In this document: positions 27,417-36,713 of the stretch, in pieces
Layout of the letters: the number at the start of each line of letters is the position of its first letter
Position numbering within the stretch: the first letter of the stretch is position 1
Assembly: GCF_036408855.1 (NCBI RefSeq)
Contig: NZ_JAZGJQ010000002.1
Location: forward strand, 1-64,000
Direction: 5' to 3'
DNA length: 64,000 nt
Source: Olsenella_K absiana
Lineage (GTDB): Bacteria > Actinomycetota > Coriobacteriia > Coriobacteriales > Atopobiaceae
Translations under genes and position numbers: made by a program
The notes under the pieces: model-generated
Seen by the model: the letters and a program-made list of their open reading frames with translations, nothing else
What the model was told of the DNA's origin: nothing
Databases searched by the model: none

Positions 27417-28946
27417 CTACGCCGAGGCGCCCAGCGCCGCCAGCGCGTGCCGGTCGATCTTGCCGTTGCGGTTGAGCGGCATGGTGCGGACCGTCTCTAT
27501 CCTGTCCGGCACCATGTAGTGCGGCAGGCGGGCGCGCAGCGCCTTGGCCACCCGGTCCCGGTCGAGCTTGCGGCCGGTGCAGAAGAGCACGATCTGGTCG
27601 CGCGCGGCCTCGAAGACGGCGGCGCAGGAGCCCACGCCCTCCACCGCCACGGCGGCGGCCTCGACCTCGCCGAGCTCGATGCGGTAGCCGCTGCGCTTGA
27701 TCTGCGTGTCCTTGCGGCTCACGTAGCGCAGGTTGCCGTCCTCGCCCATGCGGACGATGTCGCCCGTGCGGTAGACCAACCCGCGGGCGGGGTCGAGCGG
27801 GTCGGGCACGAAGGCCTGCATCGTGCGGCGGGCGTCGCCCAGGTAGCCCTTGGCCACGAAGGGGCCACCCACGTAGAGCTCGCCCTCCTCGCCCACCTTC
27901 GCCTGCCGGCCGTCCTCGGTGAGGACGTAGGCGCGCAGCCCCTCGCAGGGCCTGCCGATCGGCAGCGGCTCGTCGTCGGCGAGGCGGCGGTCCACCTTGT
28001 AGTAGGTGCAGATGTCGGTCGTCTCGGTGGGGCCGAAGAGGTCGGCGAAGCGCGCCTCGGGCAGGTGGTCCATCCAGTAGTTGAGGGTCGGCGTCGGCAT
28101 GACCTCGCCGGCGAACATGACCTTGCGGACGAACTCGAGCGGCGCCACCGAGAGCACGTCCCAGCGCGAGAAGATCTGGAGGGCCGTGGGCACCCAGTAC
28201 AGGGTGTTCACGCGGCGCTCGTTCAGGAACTCGACCAGGCGCACGGGGAACGAGAAGAGCGCGCGCGGGACGATCTGCATCGTGGCGCCCTGGCGCACGC
28301 AGGCGAACAGGTCCGAGACGGACATGCTGAAGTAGAACGGCGTCTGGCTGCCGAACACGGTGGACTCGTCGATCCCGAAGGTGTCCGCGAACCACGAGAC
28401 GTAGGAGGCGACGTTGGCGTGCGTCACCATGACGCCCTTGGGCGTGCCCGTGGAGCCGGAGGTGTAGAGCACGTAGAGCAGGTCCTCGGGGCTCGAGGCG
28501 AGCCGCACGTCGGCGAGGAGCTCGTCGTCGGGCTCGAGCGAGGCGGCGGCGCGGACGTCCAGGCAGCGGCCCGGCAGCAGGCCCTCCCCGAGCTCGCGGG
28601 TCTCGTCGCAGCAGAGGAGCTGCGCCGGGCGCATCGAGGCCACGATCTTGGCGAGGCGCTCGCGCGGCGAACCCGAGTCGAGCACGACGTAGGGACCGCC
28701 GCTGTAGGCGACGCCGAACATGGCGAGGGGCTGCAGCACGCCGCGCGGAAGGAGGATCGCGACCGGCTCGCGGACCGCGCCGGCGCGGGCGAGCCCCGTC
28801 GCCACGGAGCGGGCGCCGCGCTCGAGCCTCGCGTAGGTGAGCTCGGAGGCGTCGTCCGCGAAGGCGACCTTGTCCGGATGCGCCGCCGCCGAGGCCTCGA
28901 GCCACTCGAGGACGTTCGCCACCTGCTGGTTCTTCTCGTCTGACAT
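27417..28946 (-). CDS. DltA-like amino-acid adenylating enzyme
   Basis: 509-residue standalone adenylation enzyme of the ANL superfamily, activating a carboxylate and loading it on the neighbouring carrier protein. Core motifs are TSGSTGTPK (162-170), the FGPTETTD motif near residue 315, YRTGDIVR near 400 and the C-terminal NRNGKIDR with the catalytic Lys. Its length equals that of D-alanine-carrier ligases. The pocket region (PFYFSMSVSDLF) differs from the usual SFDLSVMD of DltA, so D-alanine is only the most likely substrate. The ATG at 28946 is one base after the histidine-kinase stop, so the regulator pair and this enzyme share a transcript. Confidence 0.84.
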   Translation of the reverse strand: MSDEKNQQVANVLEWLEASAAAHPDKVAFADDASELTYARLERGARSVATGLARAGAVREPVAILLPRGVLQPLAMFGVAYSGGPYVVLDSGSPRERLAKIVASMRPAQLLCCDETRELGEGLLPGRCLDVRAAASLEPDDELLADVRLASSPEDLLYVLYTSGSTGTPKGVMVTHANVASYVSWFADTFGIDESTVFGSQTPFYFSMSVSDLFACVRQGATMQIVPRALFSFPVRLVEFLNERRVNTLYWVPTALQIFSRWDVLSVAPLEFVRKVMFAGEVMPTPTLNYWMDHLPEARFADLFGPTETTDICTYYKVDRRLADDEPLPIGRPCEGLRAYVLTEDGRQAKVGEEGELYVGGPFVAKGYLGDARRTMQAFVPDPLDPARGLVYRTGDIVRMGEDGNLRYVSRKDTQIKRSGYRIELGEVEAAAVAVEGVGSCAAVFEAARDQIVLFCTGRKLDRDRVAKALRARLPHYMVPDRIETVRTMPLNRNGKIDRHALAALGASA

Positions 28947-28947
28947 G

Positions 28948-30375
28948 TCAGTTCCTTCCTTCTGTGGACGACGTCCGACCATCGGGGGCGCGAAGCGAGA
29001 ACTCGAGGACGGAGGTGTAGGTTCCGGGTGCGCCGTCGCGGGCGTCCCCCCGCTCGACGCGGTAGCTGCCGCCCATCTGGGACATGAGGGCGCGGACGTT
29101 CTCGAGGCCGATGCGGGTGCTCTCGCGCGCCTCGGGGGCGGGCTCGACCTCGTTGGTGATCCTGAGGCCGCAGACGTCGGCCGGCGCGAGCGCAGCCACG
29201 CGCCCGTCCTCGCAGCGGCGCGCGTCGCGGTAGGCGAGGATGGTGACCTCGGAGTGGCGGGCCGCGTACTTGTAGATGTTGGAGAGCAGGTTGTCGAGGA
29301 CGCGCGCGAGCGCGCTCTCGTCGACGGGGCGCTCCACGTCCTCGAGCGAGCCCTCCAGGACGACGTCGAAGCCGGCGGCCTCGAGGGAGGACGAGAACTC
29401 CGCGAGGAGGTCGCCCATCACGAGGCCCAGCGGTCCGCGCGCGTCCTTCTCGCCCGGCGCCTCGTCCTCCACCAGGAAGTGGTGGAAGAGGGAGTCCGAG
29501 AGGGTCTTGATCTGCATGCTGCGACCGTAGATCTTGTCGAGGTACTCCCCGAGCTGCGCCTCGTCGGCGTACTTGCCGTCCTTGAGGATCTGCACGTAGA
29601 GCAGAAGCGACGTGAGGGGCGTGCGCAGGTCGTGTGACATGGTGGTGACGAGGTCGCGGTTGGCCTGCTTGGCGCTCTTCTCCGACTCGATCTGCTCGGA
29701 GAACGAGACGCGCATCTGGTCCATCTGGGAGGCGAGGCTCGCGAGCTCGTCGTCGCCCCGCACCTCCACGGGGGTCTCGAGGTCGCCCGCGCCCATGGCC
29801 ATGACGGCGCTCTCGAGGCGCCTCACGTAGGCGACGCGGCGCGTGACCCCCCAGAGGAAGAGGACGAAGAAGAGAAGCGTGGCGGCCATGGCGCAGGCGG
29901 CCCTCAGGCCGACGAGGAACGCGAAGCTGAAAGACCCGAAGAGGTAGACGGTCACGGGCGTGCCGTCTGCGAGTTCGAGGCCGAAGACGCGCATGCCGTC
30001 GTAGGCGGGAAGCTCCTCGGAGTCGAGGCTGGGGAGCTGGCTGCCGTCGAGCATGAAGTCGGAAGCGTAGACGAAGCCCTCGTCGCTGAAAACCTCGATC
30101 TCCACGTCGCGGTGCTCGTGCACCCAGGTCGCGAGCCTCCCCGAGCTCGCCTCGGTCACGTCGTTGGCGACCATGAAGTCGCCGAGGCTGCGGGCGCTCT
30201 CGTCGTAGCGCCTGTTGATGTAGGAGCTCATCGCGCCCGTGTCCCTGCTCACGACGTGCGCGGCCCAGGAGAGGGCGAAGAAGGCCCCGATGGCGGCCAG
30301 GGCGCTCGCGATGACCAGCTTGACCAGACGGACGCGCAGCGAACCGCCGAAGAGGAGGCGGCGCAGCCTACTCAA
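28948..30375 (-). CDS. Sensor histidine kinase of the dlt-like operon
   Basis: 475-residue membrane kinase. Transmembrane helices lie at about 20-42 and 155-178 and bracket an extracellular domain of about 110 residues rich in Asp/Glu. HAMP is at about 180-232 and the phospho-acceptor is His248 in TTMSHDLRTPL; a HATPase region follows with N-box LDNLLSNIYKY. It begins with TTG at 30375, overlapping the response-regulator stop by eight bases, with GGGAGGGGG upstream. The acidic sensor loop could bind cationic peptides or metals, as in some dlt-linked kinases; this is inference. Confidence 0.87.
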   Translation of the reverse strand: MSRLRRLLFGGSLRVRLVKLVIASALAAIGAFFALSWAAHVVSRDTGAMSSYINRRYDESARSLGDFMVANDVTEASSGRLATWVHEHRDVEIEVFSDEGFVYASDFMLDGSQLPSLDSEELPAYDGMRVFGLELADGTPVTVYLFGSFSFAFLVGLRAACAMAATLLFFVLFLWGVTRRVAYVRRLESAVMAMGAGDLETPVEVRGDDELASLASQMDQMRVSFSEQIESEKSAKQANRDLVTTMSHDLRTPLTSLLLYVQILKDGKYADEAQLGEYLDKIYGRSMQIKTLSDSLFHHFLVEDEAPGEKDARGPLGLVMGDLLAEFSSSLEAAGFDVVLEGSLEDVERPVDESALARVLDNLLSNIYKYAARHSEVTILAYRDARRCEDGRVAALAPADVCGLRITNEVEPAPEARESTRIGLENVRALMSQMGGSYRVERGDARDGAPGTYTSVLEFSLRAPDGRTSSTEGRN

Positions 30376-31075
30376 AGCGGTACCCCCTCCCCCAGACCGT
30401 CTTGACGTGGACGGGCTGCTTGGGGTCGCGCTCGATCTTGTTGCGCAGGTGCGAGACGTGCACCATGATCGTGGCGTTCGCCGAGTGCTCGTAGGGCAGG
30501 CCCCACACCGTCTCGTAGATCTGGCGGGCGGAGTGGGTCGTGCCGGGCGCCTCGGCGAGCAGGCGCAGGATCCCGAACTCGGTGTCGGTCAGGCTGACGG
30601 GGCTCCCGCCGAGCTTGACCACGCCCGACTCGAGCCCGACCTCGAGGTCGCCACTCACCACGTCGCAGCCCTTGGGCCGGAAGTCGTCGTCGGGCTTGCC
30701 CTGGTAGAGGTGGTAGCGGCGGATGAGCGCCTTCACGCGGGCGAGCAGCTCCGTGTAGGAGAAGGGCTTGCAGAGGTAGTCGTCGCCGCCGGAGAGCAGG
30801 CCCGTCGCCTTGTCGGACTCCTTGGTCTTCGCGGAGAGGAACAGGATCGGCACCATGGACTGGCGCCGGCGGATCTCCTTGCAGGTGTCTATCCCGGACA
30901 TGCCGGGCATCATCACGTCGAGGATGACGAGGTCGCAGTCGTCCGTGAGCAGGGCCAGCCCCTCGGCGCCGTCCGCGGCGCCCGAGACCTCGTAGCCCTC
31001 GCCCTCGAGAAGGACCGTGACGCCCTCACGGATGTCCTGGTCGTCCTCGATGATCAGTATCTTGGAACCCGCCAT
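30368..31075 (-). CDS. OmpR-family response regulator of the dlt-like operon
   Basis: 235-residue regulator with a receiver domain (1-120, phospho-acceptor Asp53 in LVILDVMMPG, acidic pair Asp11/Asp12) and a winged-helix DNA-binding domain (about 135-235) ending in VKTVWGRGYRFE. It is the first gene of a six-gene unit, so it probably controls its own operon. CTTAAG-type repeats 100-140 bases upstream are candidate binding sites. Confidence 0.9.
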   Translation of the reverse strand: MAGSKILIIEDDQDIREGVTVLLEGEGYEVSGAADGAEGLALLTDDCDLVILDVMMPGMSGIDTCKEIRRRQSMVPILFLSAKTKESDKATGLLSGGDDYLCKPFSYTELLARVKALIRRYHLYQGKPDDDFRPKGCDVVSGDLEVGLESGVVKLGGSPVSLTDTEFGILRLLAEAPGTTHSARQIYETVWGLPYEHSANATIMVHVSHLRNKIERDPKQPVHVKTVWGRGYRFE

Positions 31076-31172
31076 GCCCTCTCACCTCCCGCCGGCCGCG
31101 CGGGGTGGCGCCCCGCGCGGCCTGAATCCTTCGACCACATCCTACGCGGGCGCCCCGCGCGGGCGACCGGCG

Positions 31173-31214
31173 GCTTCCTTATGAAGTCTTAAGGGGCGGG
31201 GCGCCTCCTTAAGA
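31173..31214 (-). promoter_or_regulatory. CTTAAG repeats upstream of the regulator-dlt-like operon
   Basis: An inverted repeat TCTTAAGG (31188-31195) / CCTTAAGA (31207-31214) has an 11-base spacer. Read on the reverse strand, CTTAAG and CATAAG follow each other with a 10-base period, the spacing typical for tandem OmpR-family sites. Binding by the adjacent regulator is inferred. Confidence 0.4.
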
Positions 31215-31252
31215 GAAGGGCCCGCCCGCAGCGGCTTGCTGCGGACGGGCCC
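31212..31252 (-). terminator. Terminator after cstA
   Basis: A 15-base stem (31218-31232 with 31238-31252, one mismatch, five-base loop) is followed on the reverse strand by TTCTCTTAAGG. It ends the cstA transcript before the two-component operon. Confidence 0.7.
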
Positions 31253-31289
31253 GGACAATCCGATGGCGGGTGCTGCCGAGGGCTCGAGG

Positions 31290-33155
31290 CTAGGCGCCCA
31301 CCGCGGCCTTGCCGGCCTTGGCGGCGCGCTCGGCCTGGTCGACCCTCGCCTGGGAGACGTGCTCGCGGCCCATCTCGCTCCACTCGGGCTCCTCGTCGGG
31401 CATGGAGCCGGCCTCGGTGCGCACGAGCTCCTTGAGGCAGTTGTAGGCGACGATGACGCCGAGGACCGTGAGCAGCACGGCGAAGACGAGCTGGAGGCCC
31501 TTGGTGGCGACGACGGCGAAGGTGAGCCCGCCGGCGAGCGCGGTGACGCAGCCCCAGATGCTCATGGCCAGAGAGGTGAAGGTGCACACGAGCAGGAAGG
31601 CCACGGGAGCGTAGAGCATCCAGCCCTTGCGGCCGGTGGCCTTGCAGAAGACGGCCAGCGTGATCATGGTCATGCCGCCGAGCAGCTGGTTGGAGGCGCC
31701 GAAGAGCGGCCAGATGTTGAGGTAGCCGCCGTAGCAGAGGGCCCAACCGAGGGCGAGGGTGGCCGCGGTCGCGACCCAGGTGTTGGTGACGACGCCCAGG
31801 GCGCCGGAGCGCTTCTCGCTGCTCTCCGCCGCGTCGTTGGTGCGGTAGAAGAACTCCTGGAAGGAGGTGCGGCCGATGCGGGCGACGGCGTCGAGCGAGG
31901 TCAGCGCCAGGGCGGAGACGTTCATGGTCATGAAGACGGTGGCGAAGGTGTTGTCGATGCCGAAGCTCTCCATGCCGCGGGCGACGCCTGCCGCGAAGAT
32001 CTGGAACGGAGTCGAGGCGACGCCGGCGTTGAGGGCTCCCGTGCCGGCGGTGTTCATGTCGGAGAACATGATGCCGGCGACGACGATGGCGAGCACGCCG
32101 ACGAAGCTCTCGAGGACCATGGCGCCGTAGCCGACGCTCAGGGCGTCAGCCTCGTTGGAGAGCTGCTTGGAGGAGGTGCCGGAGGAGACCAGGCTGTGGA
32201 AGCCGGAGAGGGCGCCGCAGGCGACGGAGACGAACAGCACCGGGAAGAGGTAGTTGCCCTTGGCGGCGAGCGCGCTCATCTGCTCGGAGGAGGCGACCAT
32301 CGGGGCGCTCATGGTCGCGCGGCCGGTCGCGCCGAGGACGACGACGCCGAGGACGGCGCAGGCGATCATGGCGACCATCATGATGGCGGTCAGGAAGTCG
32401 CGCGGCTGCTTGAGGGTCTGGATGGGCATGGTGCTCGCGAAGACGAGGTAGAGCATCACGACGGCGACCCAGGCGCCGGTGGAGAGGTAGAGCGGGAACC
32501 TCATGCCGAGCGCGAACATGACGCCGATCATGAGGACGGCGAGCACGAACTTGGGCACGCCGGCCAGCTGGAACCTGCGGTCGAGCCAGCCGAAGGCGAT
32601 GGCGAAGAAGGTGAAGAGGATGGAGATGGTGTCCGCGCAGCCGGCGGCGTAGGACTTGCCCGCGTCGAGCGCGCCGTCCACGTAGGTGGCGCCGAAGGTG
32701 CCGGCCACCATCGAAGTGAAGGCCGCGACGACGACGCAGCAGAACAGGAAGCTGAAGAGCAGGAAGAGGCGGCGCCCGGTCCTGCCGATGTACTTCTCGA
32801 TCAGCTGGCCCAGGGACTTGCCGTTGTTCTTGACCGAGGCGTAGAGCGCGCCGAAGTCATGCACGGCGCCGAAGAAGATGCCGCCGACGAGGACCCACAG
32901 CAGCACCGGTAGCCAGCCGAACATCATGGCCACGATGGTGCCCGTCACCGGGCCCGCGCCACAGATGGATGAGAACTGGTGCGCGAAGACGGAGAAGCGC
33001 GAGGCGGGGGTGAAGTCCTTGCCGTCCTCCATGCGCACGGCGGGCGTCAGCGCTTCGCGGTCGACGCCCCAGGAGCCAGCCAGCCAACGGCCGTAGCCCA
33101 CGTAGCCAATGACCAGGGCCACCGCCGCGATAACGATGACTGTCAATCCATTCAT
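31290..33155 (-). CDS. cstA: CstA-family carbon-starvation/peptide transporter
   Basis: 621-residue membrane protein with about 16-18 helices, of the CstA/BtsT family that imports peptides or pyruvate. Family blocks are visible: SSICGAGPVTGTIVAMMFGW near residue 60 and GPLFGASNQLLGG-like NIWPLFGASNQLLGG near residue 480. The start at 33155 has GGGAGG nine bases upstream. A soluble tail follows the last helix. The 280-base upstream gap is moderately AT-rich at 33300-33365 and probably holds the promoter. The substrate is not determinable. Confidence 0.9.
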   Translation of the reverse strand: MNGLTVIVIAAVALVIGYVGYGRWLAGSWGVDREALTPAVRMEDGKDFTPASRFSVFAHQFSSICGAGPVTGTIVAMMFGWLPVLLWVLVGGIFFGAVHDFGALYASVKNNGKSLGQLIEKYIGRTGRRLFLLFSFLFCCVVVAAFTSMVAGTFGATYVDGALDAGKSYAAGCADTISILFTFFAIAFGWLDRRFQLAGVPKFVLAVLMIGVMFALGMRFPLYLSTGAWVAVVMLYLVFASTMPIQTLKQPRDFLTAIMMVAMIACAVLGVVVLGATGRATMSAPMVASSEQMSALAAKGNYLFPVLFVSVACGALSGFHSLVSSGTSSKQLSNEADALSVGYGAMVLESFVGVLAIVVAGIMFSDMNTAGTGALNAGVASTPFQIFAAGVARGMESFGIDNTFATVFMTMNVSALALTSLDAVARIGRTSFQEFFYRTNDAAESSEKRSGALGVVTNTWVATAATLALGWALCYGGYLNIWPLFGASNQLLGGMTMITLAVFCKATGRKGWMLYAPVAFLLVCTFTSLAMSIWGCVTALAGGLTFAVVATKGLQLVFAVLLTVLGVIVAYNCLKELVRTEAGSMPDEEPEWSEMGREHVSQARVDQAERAAKAGKAAVGA

Positions 33156-33435
33156 GTTACTAACCTCCCCTGCGGGGCTCTGACGACCCCCTCGCGGGCG
33201 CCGCGTCATGCGCAGGGGGCCTCTCCCCCAAACGCGCAATCGCCGCACGCGGACGTTCCACGTGCGTCGGCCGAAATCCTAGTCACTGGGACTTCAGGCA
33301 CCCTTCATGCGGCGGAGAAAGAAACTGATACGAAATGTTCGGTTATCACAGATGTAAAGTACCGAATCGCGGACGGCGTCCTTCTCGTGGCGAACGGCAG
33401 GCGAGAAGGTCGTGCGGCCCGGGCGCGGGTGCGCC

Positions 33436-33996
33436 CTACTCGTGGGGCGCGACGAACTTCTCGAGGTAGACCATGTCGTACCAGGTGCCGAACTTGCGCG
33501 CGCACTTCTCGAACCTGCCGACGAGGCGGTAGCCGAGCGCCTCGTGGAAGGCCGCGCTCGCGTTGGTGAGGTGGGCGTCGGGCGCGCTCGCGTAGGCGAC
33601 GCAGGCGTAGAGGTTGCAGATGCCCGCCGCGGCGCAGCGGCGCTCGAGCTCGTCGTAGAGCGCGCGGCCCACGCCGTGGCCGCGCTCGTCCGCGGCGACG
33701 TAGATCGAGGTCTCGGCGCTCGTGCGGTAGGCCTCGCGCTCGTGGAAGGGGCCGACGTAGGCGTAGCCCACGGGCAACGGCGCGCCCCCCGGCTCGGGCG
33801 CGCGCTCGGCCACGAGGTAGGGGTAGCGCTCGAGCGTCGAGGCGATCCTCCGGCGGAACTCCTCCTCCGAGGGCGGCACGAGCTCGAAGGAGATGGCCGT
33901 CTCGCGCACGTAGGGCGCGTAGATGGCGAGGAGCGCGGGCGCGTCCTCGGGCGTGGCCTCCCTGATCAGGAGCCCCTCTCGCTTCGCCTGCCCCAT
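33436..33996 (-). CDS. GNAT acetyltransferase (phosphinothricin acetyltransferase-like)
   Basis: 186-residue GNAT enzyme. The acetyl-CoA loop is in DERGHGVGRALYDEL (about residues 107-121), and the N-terminal IREATPEDAPALLAIYAPYV plus the C-terminal GTWYDMVYLEK resemble the PAT/MddA subgroup that acetylates phosphinothricin or methionine analogues. The real substrate is unknown. The start is two bases after the stop of the upstream TIGR00300 gene, indicating co-transcription. A weak inverted repeat at 33380-33409 may act as terminator. Confidence 0.83.
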   Translation of the reverse strand: MGQAKREGLLIREATPEDAPALLAIYAPYVRETAISFELVPPSEEEFRRRIASTLERYPYLVAERAPEPGGAPLPVGYAYVGPFHEREAYRTSAETSIYVAADERGHGVGRALYDELERRCAAAGICNLYACVAYASAPDAHLTNASAAFHEALGYRLVGRFEKCARKFGTWYDMVYLEKFVAPHE

Positions 33997-33998
33997 GG

Positions 33999-35186
33999 CT
34001 AGCCCCAGGGGCCCGCCGTCGGCACGACGCCCAGGCCCTTCGCCACGATGGTGATGAAGTCCTGCACGTTGGTGACGATGGCCGTCGCGGAGAGCGACCC
34101 TCTGTCCTGCAGCTTGTTGACCACGAACTCCGCGGCGTCGACCGCGTAGAGGTAGAGCGGGCGGACGGTGCCGTCCTCCGTCACGCGGAACGAGGGGGTG
34201 AGGTTGCCCGTCGCGATGGTGTGTAGCATCGTCGCGAGGCAGATGACGGTCGTGGCGCTGCGCACGAGCTCGCGCATGCGGTCCTGCGCCTCGTACACGT
34301 TGCCCACTACCTCGGGCAGCGGGCCGTCGTCGCGGATGGAGCCGGCCAGGACGTAGGGAACGTGCGACTTCTCCAGCTGGTACATGATGCCGTTGTCCAC
34401 GTGGTACTCGTCGACGAACGCGGCGATCGAGCCGCAGCGGCGCACGCGGTTGATCACGTCGAGGTGGTTGTGGTGGCCGCTCGGCATGCAGCGCTGCGTG
34501 TAGATGTCCTGGCCGAGCGCCGTGTGCAGGTGGGCGGCCTCCAGGTCGTGGGTGGCCAGCGCGTTGCCCGCGAGCACCCCGTCCACGTAGCCGGCCTCGA
34601 TCATGGCCTGCATGAAGCGGCGCGCGTCGTAGTCGAAGGCGAAGGCGGGGCCCATCACCCACAGCACGTTGCCGTGCTCGCGCTCGTGGCGCAAAAGCTC
34701 GATCAGCCTGTCGTAGTCGCGCGCGAAGGAGGTCTCGCGGCTCCTGCCCTGGCGGAAGACGAACTCGCCGCCGCCGGCGTCGCGCGCGCCGCCCTCCTCG
34801 TCGAAGCCGTGCGTGTGCACGAGCACGCCCTCGCTGCCGTCCTCGCTGCGGCCGAGCACGATCCTGTCGCCCCTCCGGAGCGCGCGGTTGGCCTCGACGT
34901 CGAAGGAGGGCGCCCCGTCCGGGCCCTCGCGCACGATCACGGAGGCGTCCATGCGCGTCTCGGCAACAAGGTGCCAGCTCCCGTGCAGCTTCACGTACTC
35001 GGGGTACATCGACGTGCTGTGGAAGCCCTCGGGGGCCACGCCGTCCTGCTCGACCACGGCGAGGCGCGCGTCGGGCGCCGACGCGAGCGCGGGCGCCGAG
35101 AAGTCGGGCTCGTGGTAGGCGGGGAGCCTGAAGGGGGCGCGCCCCGGGCAGGGCTCTTGCGGGCGGATGCTCTTGTCGGCCGTCAT
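33999..35186 (-). CDS. TIGR00300-family protein (ornithine cyclodeaminase-like, AgrE/LOR-SDH type)
   Basis: 395-residue protein of the TIGR00300 family, related to the C-terminal domain of plant LOR/SDH and cyanobacterial AgrE, in which an ornithine-converting activity has been reported. An N-terminal small domain (about 20-130) with FHSTSMYPEYVKLHGSWH is followed by a Rossmann-like domain with VMGPAFAFDYDARR and VLAGNALATHDLEAA. The activity in this organism is inferred. It shares a transcript with the GNAT gene. No arginine-pathway gene is nearby. Confidence 0.75.
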   Translation of the reverse strand: MTADKSIRPQEPCPGRAPFRLPAYHEPDFSAPALASAPDARLAVVEQDGVAPEGFHSTSMYPEYVKLHGSWHLVAETRMDASVIVREGPDGAPSFDVEANRALRRGDRIVLGRSEDGSEGVLVHTHGFDEEGGARDAGGGEFVFRQGRSRETSFARDYDRLIELLRHEREHGNVLWVMGPAFAFDYDARRFMQAMIEAGYVDGVLAGNALATHDLEAAHLHTALGQDIYTQRCMPSGHHNHLDVINRVRRCGSIAAFVDEYHVDNGIMYQLEKSHVPYVLAGSIRDDGPLPEVVGNVYEAQDRMRELVRSATTVICLATMLHTIATGNLTPSFRVTEDGTVRPLYLYAVDAAEFVVNKLQDRGSLSATAIVTNVQDFITIVAKGLGVVPTAGPWG

Positions 35187-35357
35187 GGGGCCTCCTGGGT
35201 GGACGGGAAGGGTGGTCGAGAAGAACCTTAGGCCCTCGGGCCCCGTCGTGCGGAAGCCGTCAACACGCTGTAACGTGCGCGGGCGCGCGGGGCGCGCAAG
35301 CCCGCCGGCCCGAGGCCCCGGGCCGGCTTGCGCCCCGGGCTCCCGCCGGCCGGCGCC

Positions 35358-36518
35358 CTACGCCTCCGTCGAACCGGGCTCGGCGCAGTCGGGCGCGGCG
35401 ACGGCCTCGCCGGAGCCCGCCTGCCGTGCCGCCCGGGCGGCGCGCGCGTCAAGGTAGTGGTCGAACTGCAGCTTCACGAAGGCGCCAACGGGGACGGCCA
35501 CGAGCATGCCGAGGACGCCACCGATCGTGCCGCCCGCGATCAGGGAGGCGATGACCAGCAGCGGGTGCACTTTGATGGTCGTGCCCAGGAGCTTGGGGTT
35601 CACGACGTTGGAGTCGACGACGAGGATGACGGCGAGCAGCACGCCGCCCACCACGAGCCTGTGCAGGTCGCCCGCGGCGAGGCAGGAGACGGCCAGCGTG
35701 CCGTAGCCCACGAAGCCCGTGAGGTAGGGGATCAGGTTGCCCAGGCCGGTGAGGATGCCGATCATGGCGCCGTAGGGCACGCCCGCCACGGTGAGGGCGA
35801 CGCTCGCCTCGATGCCCACCAGGACGGCGTCGAGGAACTGCCCGCGCAGGTACCCGGAGAAGACCTCCTGGGCCTCCCCCGCCATGCGCCTGGCGACCGC
35901 CCGGCCCTTCTCGCCCACCAACACGCGGAAGGCGCGCTTCCAGTAGGCGCCGATGTTCTCGCCGTCGACGAGGAAGTACACCGCGAAGATGACCGAGAAG
36001 AGCGCGGTGGAGAGGGCCTCCGGCGCGCCGGAGAGCATCCTGGCGACGCGCGACGTGACGCTGTCCAGCGAGATGCCGGCCTTGGCGAGCTGCTCGACCG
36101 CCATGTCCGCGAAGTCCCGGTAGCGGCTGGTCAGCTCGGTGTAGACGTAGTTGAGGTCCTCCAGGCGCACCTCCTGGATCTGCCTCAGGAGCGCGCTCAG
36201 GGTGGCGAACATGAGCACGACCACCACCGCGAGCACCATGACGACGGTGAGGGCCACGGCGAGGTCGCGCCTCACCGCCCTGCTCCTGAAGGGCAGGTGC
36301 CGCTCGACCATGCCCACCACGGGGCTCAGGAGGTAGGCGACGAGCAGGCCGAGGCACAGCGGCCGCATGATCGAGCCGACGACGTCGAGCAGGACCCTCC
36401 AGAAGGCGCCGGAGTGGTAGAGCAGCAGGCCGGCGAGCAGGGTGAGGAGGGCCGCGCAGACGCCGTAGGCGGCGACCTTGAGGTAGCGCCGGTCCACGGC
36501 GTCCCGGAGGCTTCGCAT
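35358..36518 (-). CDS. AI-2E family permease
   Basis: 386-residue polytopic membrane protein of the AI-2E/UPF0118 family, whose members include Na+/H+ antiporters and proposed signal exporters. It has two N-terminal helices, a cytoplasmic coiled segment (about 115-180) and a C-terminal block of helices with the family's GNLIPYLTGFVGYG and the VVNPKLLGTTIKVHPLLV segment. The C-terminal tail is Ala/Asp-rich. It is divergent from the YhgE/Pip pair. A GC-rich hairpin near 35304-35327 lies behind it and may terminate it. Confidence 0.87.
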   Translation of the reverse strand: MRSLRDAVDRRYLKVAAYGVCAALLTLLAGLLLYHSGAFWRVLLDVVGSIMRPLCLGLLVAYLLSPVVGMVERHLPFRSRAVRRDLAVALTVVMVLAVVVVLMFATLSALLRQIQEVRLEDLNYVYTELTSRYRDFADMAVEQLAKAGISLDSVTSRVARMLSGAPEALSTALFSVIFAVYFLVDGENIGAYWKRAFRVLVGEKGRAVARRMAGEAQEVFSGYLRGQFLDAVLVGIEASVALTVAGVPYGAMIGILTGLGNLIPYLTGFVGYGTLAVSCLAAGDLHRLVVGGVLLAVILVVDSNVVNPKLLGTTIKVHPLLVIASLIAGGTIGGVLGMLVAVPVGAFVKLQFDHYLDARAARAARQAGSGEAVAAPDCAEPGSTEA

Positions 36519-36713
36519 GAAGACCGCTTTCTCCCGAATTCGTACCCTGCATTATCCACAGGCACCTGGGGTAGAGTAGGAGGGTCCCGCGCGCACACAA
36601 GGAGTTCACGTCACGCGACGCCGGACCGAGGGCGCCCACGCGACGCGCCCGGCGCGGCCGCCGCCCGCCAGGGCACGCCGCCCCCACCCAATCCCCGGAC
36701 CCAGGAGAACCCC

